Program-made: the position numbers and the translations under genes
In this document: one piece after another, positions 8,408-15,653 of the stretch
Numbering within the stretch: position 1 is the first letter of the stretch
Layout: each line of letters opens with the position of its first letter
Source of the DNA: an uncultured Ruminococcus sp.
Lineage (GTDB): Bacteria > Bacillota > Clostridia > Monoglobales > Monoglobaceae
Direction of reading: 5' to 3'
Length of the DNA stretch: 39,770 bases
Assembly (NCBI GenBank): GCA_902791425.1
Contig: CADAVS010000003.1
Location: 1-39,770, forward strand
The notes under the pieces: model-generated
Told to the model about the DNA's origin: nothing
Databases searched by the model: none
Seen by the model: the letters and a program-made list of their open reading frames with translations, nothing else

Positions 8408-9361
8408 ATGATATCAAAAATAAGTGAAAAAGAATTGCTTGAATATCAAGGAATGGGTTATATGCCAGATGACTTTGATGATTATTGGAAGCGTGCTTTA
8501 AAAGAGATGGAGTCTGTTGATGCAAATTTTGAAATGAAGCCCACAAATTTGAATCTCAAGAACCAGGAAAGTTTCGAAATTTGGTTTACAGGAGTGGGAA
8601 ATGCGAGAATATACTGCCGTTATATGCGACCTGTGGGTGCTAAAAATGCACCTGTGATATTTAAACCGCACGGTTATGGCGGTAGATGCGAGAGTTGGTA
8701 TGATATGTTATCATGGATATCACAGGGATACTGCGTTATGGCTATTGATGCTCGCGGACAAGGCGGGAGATCACAGGATACCTTGCAAATAGTTGGGAAT
8801 ACATTACACGGACATATAATAAGAGGTCTTGATAATGAAAATCCCGACGATTTATATTACAGACAGGTATTTTTAGATATGGCTCAGATTGTGCGGATTG
8901 CTGAAACTTTTGAAGAAGTTGATAAAAACAGAATGTACGCACTCGGAGGCTCCCAAGGTGGCGGTTTGGCAATAGCTTGTGCGGCACTTTCGCCGCAAAT
9001 CAAGAAGGTTGTTGCGTACTATCCATTTTTGTCAGACTACAAATATGCATATCTTAATATTGAATCGGCAACGGCATTTGACGAGCTATCTGAGTATTTT
9101 CGGATGTTCGACCCAAGGCAAGAGAATGTCGAAAAAGTATTTCAAAAGCTTGCATATATTGATATACAAAATCTCGCAAAATATGTAAAGGCAGATGTAA
9201 TTATGGCAAGCGGGATGAGGGATTCTGCAGTTCCTGTAATGACACAGTTTGCTATGTTTAATAAATTAAAGACAAATAAAAAATATTACCTTTATCCTGA
9301 AAGAGGTCATGAAAAGCTTGACGATATGGATGAAACCGCAATGCAATGGCTTAATGAATAA
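8408..9361 (+). CDS. Acetyl esterase, CE7 family (acetylxylan esterase / cephalosporin-C deacetylase)
   Basis: 317 aa, the normal CE7 length. The alpha/beta-hydrolase triad is visible: Ser182 in 'GGSQGGGL', Asp272 in 'SGMRDSAVP' and His301 in 'ERGHEKL'. These positions and the oxyanion motif 'DARGQGGRSQD' (114-124) are diagnostic of CE7. These cytoplasmic hexamers remove acetyl groups from imported acetylated oligosaccharides. Upstream GH36 and downstream GH130 and transporter genes suggest acetylated mannan or galactomannan fragments rather than xylan, since no xylanase or xylosidase is seen here. The start is the ATG at 8408. A TAG lies 11 nt upstream and the RBS is poor (GGAGTAG). Confidence 0.9.
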   Translation: MISKISEKELLEYQGMGYMPDDFDDYWKRALKEMESVDANFEMKPTNLNLKNQESFEIWFTGVGNARIYCRYMRPVGAKNAPVIFKPHGYGGRCESWYDMLSWISQGYCVMAIDARGQGGRSQDTLQIVGNTLHGHIIRGLDNENPDDLYYRQVFLDMAQIVRIAETFEEVDKNRMYALGGSQGGGLAIACAALSPQIKKVVAYYPFLSDYKYAYLNIESATAFDELSEYFRMFDPRQENVEKVFQKLAYIDIQNLAKYVKADVIMASGMRDSAVPVMTQFAMFNKLKTNKKYYLYPERGHEKLDDMDETAMQWLNE

Positions 9362-9384
9362 AAGTGATTTTTTAAGAAGATATT

Positions 9385-9438
9385 ATGAAATACACAAATA
9401 TTGCGTTTACAAAATTAAACAGAGGAAAAGAGTTGTAA
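9385..9438 (+). pseudogene. 17-codon ORF, possible remnant of a zinc-type dehydrogenase
   Basis: ATG at 9385 opens a 17-codon frame (MKYTNIAFTKLNRGKEL) closed by TAA at 9436. Just after it, in another frame, the DNA at 9435-9464 reads VSTISRTTEA before a stop. Zinc-dependent dehydrogenases often begin with an 'I.FT..NKAEL' strand and later carry 'STISAGTERA', so this may be the scar of such a gene with its first ~40 codons compressed. The match is short and from memory only. It lies in the 244-nt gap before the AraC gene, which holds no other coding sign. Confidence 0.25.
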
Positions 9439-9605
9439 GCACAATAAGCCGCACAACGGAAGCATAATGGAAGATTTGAACGATATCTGAAAACTAAAGC
9501 CGAATGATTATAATTAAACAGTCAATATTTTCTTGTTGTTTTTTCCTAAAATATAAGTTATTATAATATTAGTGTAGAACCTTTCTGTTTTAAGGGGGCG
9601 AAAAA

Positions 9606-10418
9606 ATGAAGGCAAAAAGGCATCTTGTGATAGATGAAAATTATCCGATTGGGCATGATGTTGATAGGTTTTTTGAGGATGCGCACGATCACGATTATTA
9701 TGAGTTTTTGTATATTATTCGCGGTAAAGCGATAAATGTAGTGAATAATGATATACAGATGTTGGATAAAGGATGTTTGCTTGCGATAAGACCTTCCGAT
9801 GTACATTTTATAAAAAAGATAGAAAATGTTGATGACACATTTGAATTTTTTAATATACCTGTTCCGAAAGAATATATGCAAAGACAATATGTTAAATGTA
9901 TTTCACTGAAAGATATGATTGAAAACAGTGAAATTCCTCGCTGTGTTTATGTGTCAAATACCGAATTGGGCGTGCTGGCGGGAAAAGCAATAAATCTAAT
10001 AGACCTGGTACCTTCTGAGGAGCGTAATTATTTGTATTTTTGCTTGGTTAAAGAACTGTGTTCCTGTATGATAGAATGTGACCATATTAAAAATCAATCG
10101 TGTCCGCAATGGTTTTCCGCATTGATTCGTGAAATGGACAATATAGAACCTGAGGAGATTACTTATGATATGATTTTAGAAAAAGCGTGCGTTTCTAAAT
10201 CGGTATTGTGTAAGACGTTTAAGAAAGTGCTTGGAATGACGCCGTCAAGCTATATAAATAAAAAGAAAATGGAAAAGGCATACAGTATGGTTATATCCGA
10301 AGAAAATTCTTTTACGGAAATAGCAAGTGAGTTGGGGTATGGCAGTTACACTCATTTCAGCAGAGAGTTTGTAAAAGAGTTTGGGACAACACCCAAGGGA
10401 ATACGAGATAGGAAATAA
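9606..10418 (+). CDS. AraC/XylS-family transcriptional regulator
   Basis: 270 aa. The N-terminal half resembles a cupin sensor: 'HDHDYYEFLYIIRGKAINVV' with 'GCLLAIRPSDVHFI' (residues ~28-60). The C-terminal ~100 residues are the two-helix-turn-helix AraC domain: 'MILEKACVSKSVLCKTFKKV' and 'FTEIASELGYGSYTHFSREFVKEFGTTP', the latter close to the AraC consensus. The RBS AAGGGGG (9592-9598) is 7 nt from the ATG. It lies directly before the GH130 and ABC-transporter genes and is closed by its own hairpin, so it probably controls that operon in response to an imported oligosaccharide. That is the usual role of such local AraC genes. Confidence 0.9.
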   Translation: MKAKRHLVIDENYPIGHDVDRFFEDAHDHDYYEFLYIIRGKAINVVNNDIQMLDKGCLLAIRPSDVHFIKKIENVDDTFEFFNIPVPKEYMQRQYVKCISLKDMIENSEIPRCVYVSNTELGVLAGKAINLIDLVPSEERNYLYFCLVKELCSCMIECDHIKNQSCPQWFSALIREMDNIEPEEITYDMILEKACVSKSVLCKTFKKVLGMTPSSYINKKKMEKAYSMVISEENSFTEIASELGYGSYTHFSREFVKEFGTTPKGIRDRK

Positions 10419-10430
10419 TTGACTAATATG

Positions 10431-10466
10431 AAAAAATCTTCTGTTTTCACTGAAGATTTTTTTGTT
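10431..10466 (+). terminator. Rho-independent terminator after the araC-family gene
   Basis: An A-rich arm ending in ...AATCTTC is followed by a loop around TGTTTTCACT and by GAAGATTTTTTT, giving a stem of about ten base pairs that runs into seven Ts. The A-run on the left makes it potentially bidirectional. It separates the regulator from the GH130 operon. Confidence 0.7.
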
Positions 10467-10494
10467 TGATAAAAGAAATTATTGTGGAAATAGA

Positions 10495-10510
10495 TGTTTA
10501 AAAATAAACA
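10495..10510. promoter_or_regulatory. Perfect inverted repeat, candidate operator
   Basis: TGTTTA-AAAA-TAAACA is a perfect 6-bp inverted repeat with a 4-nt spacer, 77 nt before the GH130 start and between the regulator terminator and that gene. An extended -10 (TG-T-TAAAAT, TAAAAT at 10544-10549) lies downstream. Its position suits an operator, but AraC proteins usually bind direct repeats, so a different repressor is also possible. Confidence 0.4.
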
Positions 10511-10586
10511 CTATATGTGTAGATGTGCAGACTTCTTTTATGTTAAAATTAAAATATAAATATAAAAATTTATGGGAGGAAAAATA

Positions 10587-11537
10587 ATGAATATACAAGA
10601 AAAAGTTATGCACAGGTATGAGAATAATCCGTTGATAGCACCCAGAGATATCTGCGATGCATATGCGACGTTTAACTGTGGACAAACAATGTATAACGGA
10701 AAGACAATTTTACTTTTGCCCGTGCAGGAAATGGGAAATCAGGTTCCGTCTATTCACTTGGCGGAGAGCGAGGATGGAATTCACTTTAATATACATAAAG
10801 AAGCGTTTATAAAAAGAAGTGAAAAATTTTACGATTTGGATCACTGGCCGATTGATCCGCGTGTTGCCTACATTCCGGAGGATGATATGTATTACATAAT
10901 AAGGCCTATGAATTCGTCTTGGGGATGTTCATCTCTGTTGCTTCGCACAAAGGATTTTAAGAGTGTGGAAGAAATGGGGATTGTAGCTCTTCCCAACAAC
11001 AGGGTACCGAGCCTGTTCCAAGGCAAGGTTAACGGAAGATATGCAAGACTTGACAGACCATACGGCGGTGCAGGAAGTACAAATGGCGGAGATATTTGGA
11101 TATCGTATTCTGACGACTTGCTTAATTGGGGTGATTATAAACCGTTTATGAAGCCGTACACAAATTGGTCTGCGGATAAAATCGGACCCACACCTCCCAT
11201 CAAAACCAAGTATGGCTGGCTTGAGATATATCACGGTGTAAAATGCTTACGTTACAGTTTAGGTGCTGTTTTGCTTGATCTTGATGACCCGACCAAAATA
11301 ATAGCGAGAGCCAAAAGCCCTATTCTTACACCGAACGAACCTTTTGAATATATGGGACATAGCTACAATGGAACTGTATTTGCTTGCGGTGCAATTGTTG
11401 AGGAAGAAAAGGATGAAATTAGAATTTATTACGGTGCAAGTGACTGTGCTATTGGTCTGGCAAAGGGAAAGCTTAGTGAGCTTATCGAATTGATGAAGTA
11501 TGAAGAGGACAACTGTGAAGATTGGATTTGGAGCTGA
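10587..11537 (+). CDS. GH130 beta-mannoside phosphorylase
   Basis: 316 aa from ATG 10587 (GGGAGG 10574-10579, 7 nt spacing); an in-frame ATG at 10572 overlaps the RBS and is rejected. Five-bladed beta-propeller enzyme with the family core 'HWPIDPRVAYI' (catalytic Asp D90 in the DPR motif), 'LLLRTKDFKS', 'GDIWISYSDDLLNWG', 'GPTPPIKTKYGWLEIYHGV' and 'RIYYGASDCAIGLA'. GH130 phosphorylases cleave beta-1,2- or beta-1,4-linked mannosides with phosphate, giving mannose-1-phosphate. No signal peptide, so it acts in the cytoplasm on imported oligosaccharides. The linkage cannot be told from motifs alone. It is the first gene after the regulator and lies before the transporter genes. Confidence 0.9.
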   Translation: MNIQEKVMHRYENNPLIAPRDICDAYATFNCGQTMYNGKTILLLPVQEMGNQVPSIHLAESEDGIHFNIHKEAFIKRSEKFYDLDHWPIDPRVAYIPEDDMYYIIRPMNSSWGCSSLLLRTKDFKSVEEMGIVALPNNRVPSLFQGKVNGRYARLDRPYGGAGSTNGGDIWISYSDDLLNWGDYKPFMKPYTNWSADKIGPTPPIKTKYGWLEIYHGVKCLRYSLGAVLLDLDDPTKIIARAKSPILTPNEPFEYMGHSYNGTVFACGAIVEEEKDEIRIYYGASDCAIGLAKGKLSELIELMKYEEDNCEDWIWS

Positions 11538-11657
11538 TTATTATAATTAGCTTGATTTTAAAAATAATTTGTGATGAATTTGTTGCATAAAACAGGCAGA
11601 GTTTTAATAAAAAAATATGTTAAAGTATTTAATTATATTAATGAAAGGATGCGGAAT

Positions 11658-13082
11658 ATGATGAAAAACAAATTTAAAGGAATTGTTTCAACAGTGTTGA
11701 CAGCAGTGATTGCTTGCAGCTTGGCAGGATGTGTGGGAACAAAAGTTGGTCAAGGCGACGGCAGAGATGGAGATGGGAATTTGCATATCTCAATCGGTGG
11801 AACACCGACTGAGAAAACAGAAGAAAACGCAAAGACCTATGATTTATTTATGAAAAACAAAGCTGACTTTGAGTCAGCAAATCCGGGCGTTATTGTAGAT
11901 GCGGATAATTGGTCATTTGATCTTAAAAACTATATGACTAAGGCAGAAGCCGGAGATCTTCCCACAATGTATCACACTTCCCCTACAGAAGTTAATAACA
12001 TTGTAGAAAACGGATATGCAGCGGATATTACTGAGCTGGTTAAAAAGTACGGATACGACAAGATGCTCAATGATGAGAAGTATGGCAAGTTGTATATGAG
12101 AGACGGTAAGTATTACGGACTTATTAAGGATGGCACACTCTACGATATGGGAATTGCCTACAATGTAGATTTGTTCCGTCAGGCAGGCTTGCTTGATGAA
12201 AACGGTGTGCCGAAGTTCCCGCAGACATGGGAAGAACTTGCGGAAACCGCAAAAATCATTAAAGAAAAAACAGGCAAGGCGGGTTTTGCTATTGCAACAA
12301 AGAATAATCAGGGCGGTTGGCATTTTATGAACATTATGTGGTCATATGGTGCTGACTTTATGGAACAGGATAAAAACGGCAAGTGGAAAGCAACTTTTGC
12401 AAGCGAAGAAGGCGTAAAAGCTCTTCAGTATATTAAGGATTTAAAATGGAAGTATGATGTGCTTCAGGATGAACTTTTAGCGGATATTCAAGTGGGGGGC
12501 AGAATGCTCTCGACGGGTGATGCTGCAATGATTATCACACAACGTTCAATGCTTGATACATACGCTGAAAAATTCGGACTTAAAGCGAATAATGTTGCTA
12601 TGTCCAAAATGCCTGCCGGACCTGCAGGTCGTTTTGCTCAAGTAGGGGCGAATGTATATATGTTCAGCGGCACAGAAGAACAGAATGAAATGTGCTTTAA
12701 ATGGCTTGATATGCTTGGACAGGGTCCTAACGTTACAGACGCTACAAAAGAACAGTGGGCAAAGAATTACGAAATCAAAGCAGGAAAAGGACATATTGTG
12801 GGCGTAAGAGGTGCGAATCTTTGGCTCAATGATGAAAGGGTAAAAGCTGAAATGGAGGCTATGGAGCCATACAGAACAGTAGAGGATAAGTTCTTTGCGG
12901 ATTATGTAAATGGTGAAGGCGTTGAATATAAGTTTGAACCCGAAAGATGTGTACAGCAGTTATACGCAGCGCTTGATAATGCAATTCAGACTGTCCTTCT
13001 TGATGAAAATGCAGATTGTAAAGACGTACTCGAAAAAACACAGGCTGATTTTCAGGTTAATTTCCTTGATAAAGAAGTGTAA
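11658..13082 (+). CDS. Sugar ABC transporter solute-binding lipoprotein
   Basis: 474 aa from ATG 11658; AAAGGA at 11644-11649 supports this start. The frame extends upstream to 11571, but that stretch has no RBS and would bury the signal peptide. Signal with lipobox L22-A-G-C25, so a lipid-anchored extracellular protein. The first mature residues 'VGTKVGQGDGRDGDGN' are an acidic, glycine-rich linker. The rest is a family 1 type bilobed fold ('PTMYHTSPTEVNNIVENGYA', 'FPQTWEELAETAKIIKEKTGK', 'GDAAMIITQRSM'). It delivers oligosaccharides to the two permeases downstream. Its N-terminus has a truncated paralogue at 5954. A 111-nt gap with a large hairpin separates it from the first permease gene. 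Confidence 0.92.
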   Translation: MMKNKFKGIVSTVLTAVIACSLAGCVGTKVGQGDGRDGDGNLHISIGGTPTEKTEENAKTYDLFMKNKADFESANPGVIVDADNWSFDLKNYMTKAEAGDLPTMYHTSPTEVNNIVENGYAADITELVKKYGYDKMLNDEKYGKLYMRDGKYYGLIKDGTLYDMGIAYNVDLFRQAGLLDENGVPKFPQTWEELAETAKIIKEKTGKAGFAIATKNNQGGWHFMNIMWSYGADFMEQDKNGKWKATFASEEGVKALQYIKDLKWKYDVLQDELLADIQVGGRMLSTGDAAMIITQRSMLDTYAEKFGLKANNVAMSKMPAGPAGRFAQVGANVYMFSGTEEQNEMCFKWLDMLGQGPNVTDATKEQWAKNYEIKAGKGHIVGVRGANLWLNDERVKAEMEAMEPYRTVEDKFFADYVNGEGVEYKFEPERCVQQLYAALDNAIQTVLLDENADCKDVLEKTQADFQVNFLDKEV

Positions 13083-13089
13083 ATATATG

Positions 13090-13157
13090 GTTGTTTAGGC
13101 AAAATGGAGGTTATATAAAATTCAGCCTGTATATAGGAGTCTATTTTGCCTGACAAC
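13090..13157 (+). promoter_or_regulatory. Large nested hairpin between binding-protein and permease genes
   Basis: The left arm at 13090-13108 (GTTGTTTAGGCAAAATGGA) pairs with the right arm at 13140-13157 (TCTATTTTGCCTGACAAC). This gives about 17 pairs with one small bulge and one G-U pair. The 31-nt loop itself contains TATATA at 13112-13117 and again at 13130-13135, which can form an inner stem. No long T-run follows, so it is a better candidate for an mRNA-stabilising or partial-termination element that raises binding-protein output over the permeases than for a full terminator. Confidence 0.6.
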
Positions 13158-13193
13158 GTATTTTGACATTATCGAGGGAGGAGTGAAATAAAA

Positions 13194-14108
13194 ATGAAAA
13201 CTAAATCAAATGTGAAATGCAGAAAAATTGGCAGTAAGTTAGCGGGTTTAAAAAATGAGACGCTTATGTGGCTCTTGTTACTTCCTACTGTGTTTACGCT
13301 AATTTTGTGTCATTGGAATCCTATATTCAGAGGTATGCTGACATCGCTGTTTCAGACAAGAGGGTTTAAACTTGTAGAGTTTGTAGGTCTGCTGAACTTT
13401 AAAAATGTACTTACTGATACAATGTTCCTTCAAACACTGTCAAACACATTTCAATATGTGTTTTGGTCGTTGGTTATTGGTGTAATACCGCCGCTTGCAA
13501 TTGCAATTGCAGTAAATGAAGTTGTACACTTCAAACAGGGGTTTAAGGTTTTGACATATCTCCCTGCGGTTGCTCCGGCGTTGGCAGCAAGTATTATTTG
13601 GATGAATATATTTAGTCCTTCGTCGGGCGGTATGCTGAATATTTTTCTTAATTGGATAGGACTGCCGGCGTCTAAATGGTTGCTTAATGAAAATCTAACA
13701 ATTCCGCTTATTGTAATATCAATGACGTGGAAGGGATATGGTGCAACGATGCTGTTATATCTTTCGTCATTGCAATCGGTAAGTCAAGATTTGCATGAGG
13801 CAGCAGTTATAGATGGTGCGGGGGTTTGGAAGCGACTTTTTAAGATAACGATACCTCATCTTGGACCTACGATGTTACTTATGCTTGTAAATCAAATAAT
13901 AGGTGTGTTCCAGATATTTGACCAGCCATTGGTAATGACAGACGGTGGTCCTAACAATGCATCACTTACTTTGGGACTTACATCATACAAGATGGCATTT
14001 AGTTATATGCAAGTAGACAGAAGTATGGCGTTGGGTACAGTATCATTCTTCATACTGCTTATTGCTACGTTGTTCTATTTCTGGATGCAGAAGAAGTTGG
14101 AGGATTAG
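13194..14108 (+). CDS. Sugar ABC transporter permease, MalF/UgpA type
   Basis: 304 aa with about six membrane segments: the first is 'LMWLLLLPTVFTLILCHWNP' and the last 'LGTVSFFILLIATLFYFW'. The binding-protein-dependent transport motif (EAA loop) is 'HEAAVIDGAGVWKRLFKITIPHLGP', residues ~200-224, which docks the ATPase. 'MTDGGPNNASLTLG' before the last helix is typical of MalF-like carbohydrate permeases. The RBS GGGAGGAG lies 13176-13183. It pairs with the next gene (3-nt gap). No ATP-binding subunit gene is present in the window; many Firmicutes share one MsmK-type ATPase among several sugar importers. Confidence 0.93.
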   Translation: MKTKSNVKCRKIGSKLAGLKNETLMWLLLLPTVFTLILCHWNPIFRGMLTSLFQTRGFKLVEFVGLLNFKNVLTDTMFLQTLSNTFQYVFWSLVIGVIPPLAIAIAVNEVVHFKQGFKVLTYLPAVAPALAASIIWMNIFSPSSGGMLNIFLNWIGLPASKWLLNENLTIPLIVISMTWKGYGATMLLYLSSLQSVSQDLHEAAVIDGAGVWKRLFKITIPHLGPTMLLMLVNQIIGVFQIFDQPLVMTDGGPNNASLTLGLTSYKMAFSYMQVDRSMALGTVSFFILLIATLFYFWMQKKLED

Positions 14109-14111
14109 GCT

Positions 14112-15002
14112 ATGAATAGAAGAATAGAAAGAAAAAAAGAAGGACTTATAACCTCCTCTGATTACAAAAGGTTAAGTGTAAAGATATCATATTGGCTAAT
14201 TGTGTTGTTTTTGGTGTTGTGCTCGTTAATAGCGCTTTTACCGATTGTTTGGGCATTTCTTTCGGGATTTAAGGAACTGAACGAATACTACAGTGTAAAC
14301 CCAACGCTGTTGCCCCAAAAAATAAGTTGGGACAAATTGGTAGATGTGTCAACAAAGCTTAAAATTGGTAAATCATTTATCAACAGTATGATATTGTTTT
14401 TTGGTTGTTGGGTCGGTGAAGTCATAGTTGGAGGAATAGCCGGATATACAATTTCCAGATTACAGCCAAAGGGCAGCAAGTTGTTGTTTACACTTATGTT
14501 GTGGACAATGATGATGCCACATACACTTACTATGGTTCCGATGTTTATGACTTGGACAGACTTTCCTCTTATCCATATAAATTATCAGAACACATGGATA
14601 CCGCTTTGGACAGGCTCTATGGCAAATATATTTAATATACTTTTGTTCAAAAATTTCTTTGATGGAATACCAAAGTCATACATAGAAGCTGCAAAAATTG
14701 ATGGTTGCAGCAATATAGGAATATTTGCAAAAATAATTGTTCCGCTAAGTGTTCCTATTATCTCAACCATAACAGTATTTGTTTTTAACGGTACTTGGAA
14801 TAATTTTATGGGACCATTTCTTTACTTGAAGGATCCAAATATGGCAACAGTCGCACTTAGACTTTATAATACGACTCAGGGCTTTACGGAGCCTGAACAG
14901 ATGCTTGCAGCATTTGTGGTAATGATACCATCTGTAATAGTATTTATGATTTGTTCAAAGCAAATTCTTGGAAATAATATGAATGTTGGCGTCAAGGGAT
15001 AA
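14112..15002 (+). CDS. Sugar ABC transporter permease, MalG/UgpE type
   Basis: 296 aa. The first membrane segment is 'SYWLIVLFLVLCSLIALLPI' followed by 'VWAFLSGFKELNEYY', the usual MalG-type start. The EAA loop is 'IEAAKIDGCSNIGIFAKIIVPLSVP'. The C-terminal 'FMICSKQILGNNMNVGVKG' is close to the standard '...GVKG' ending of this family. It forms the heterodimeric channel with the permease just upstream. It is the last intact transporter gene and is followed by a degraded gene and the alpha-mannosidase gene. Confidence 0.93.
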   Translation: MNRRIERKKEGLITSSDYKRLSVKISYWLIVLFLVLCSLIALLPIVWAFLSGFKELNEYYSVNPTLLPQKISWDKLVDVSTKLKIGKSFINSMILFFGCWVGEVIVGGIAGYTISRLQPKGSKLLFTLMLWTMMMPHTLTMVPMFMTWTDFPLIHINYQNTWIPLWTGSMANIFNILLFKNFFDGIPKSYIEAAKIDGCSNIGIFAKIIVPLSVPIISTITVFVFNGTWNNFMGPFLYLKDPNMATVALRLYNTTQGFTEPEQMLAAFVVMIPSVIVFMICSKQILGNNMNVGVKG

Positions 15003-15083
15003 AAATATAAAAGAAAATGAAGCGTAGTAATGGGGAAATTTATGCCCCGAAAATAACAACTTACTAAAAAGGAGCTTGTATAT

Positions 15084-15643
15084 ATGGAAAGCCGTATTGT
15101 AAAGAAAAACTTAGTTCAACATATAAGGTTTGGCTGTATGCTCCCAATTATGTTACAAACGACAAATTCGATATTAGAGGTATGAGCGAGGTTACCGGAA
15201 TGGATATTGCTCAATACAGCGTGAATAAACGTGAATCGGTGTGTGCTTTTGGTGAAGAATTAAATTCTTCTAAAGAATTGACGGATATGTTTGAAGTCAA
15301 AGGAAATGTCGAAGTGTTAGGAAAGTACAAAAATAGCGGAAAAACGGCAATTGCTAAGAAGGACTTTAATATTTACAGTAGTGTTGCCAAGCTTTCTCCG
15401 ATGGCGTGGAGGGGTATATCGAAAGAGGCGGGTGTACATATGTATACTGATGGTAGCGGAACTTTGATTATGAACAGTCAGTTTGTTTGTTATCAGAATG
15501 CAAATTCTGAGAATTGTCGTCTTGTGTTTGACAGAGACTGTGAATTTGATGAACTGTTTGACGGAGGAAGCTATAAAACAGAAAATAAAATATTGGAGTA
15601 TCGAACCGAAAAAGGAAGAACAAAATTGTTTTACATAAAATAA
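15084..15643 (+). pseudogene. Broken gene: C-terminal piece of a large beta-galactosidase-like hydrolase
   Basis: An RBS (AAGGAG, 15069-15074) and ATG at 15084 open a 33-codon frame that stops at 15183. A second frame, open from 15068 to TAA at 15643, reads 'STYKVWLYAPNYVTNDKF', 'RGMSEVTGMDIAQ', 'KEAGVHMYTDGSGTLIMNS' and 'CEFDELFDGGSY', ending '..GRTKLFYIK'. The run through 15086-15181 looks like real protein, so translation from the ATG would need a frameshift. The first start in the good frame is ATG 15182 (153 aa), which lacks an RBS. The motif order recalls the C-terminal part of large bacterial beta-galactosidase-like hydrolases, from memory and unchecked. The catalytic part is missing. 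Confidence 0.6.
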
Positions 15644-15653
15644 AGGGATAAGA

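Noticed and set aside
9533-9567. TTGTTG / TATAAT pair before the AraC gene
   Set aside because: The TATAAT is good, but the spacing (20-23 nt) is outside the usual range, so the promoter is not assigned.
15031-15050. GGGG...CCCC hairpin after the second permease gene
   Set aside because: Only four pairs around a nine-nt loop and no T-run; too weak to call.
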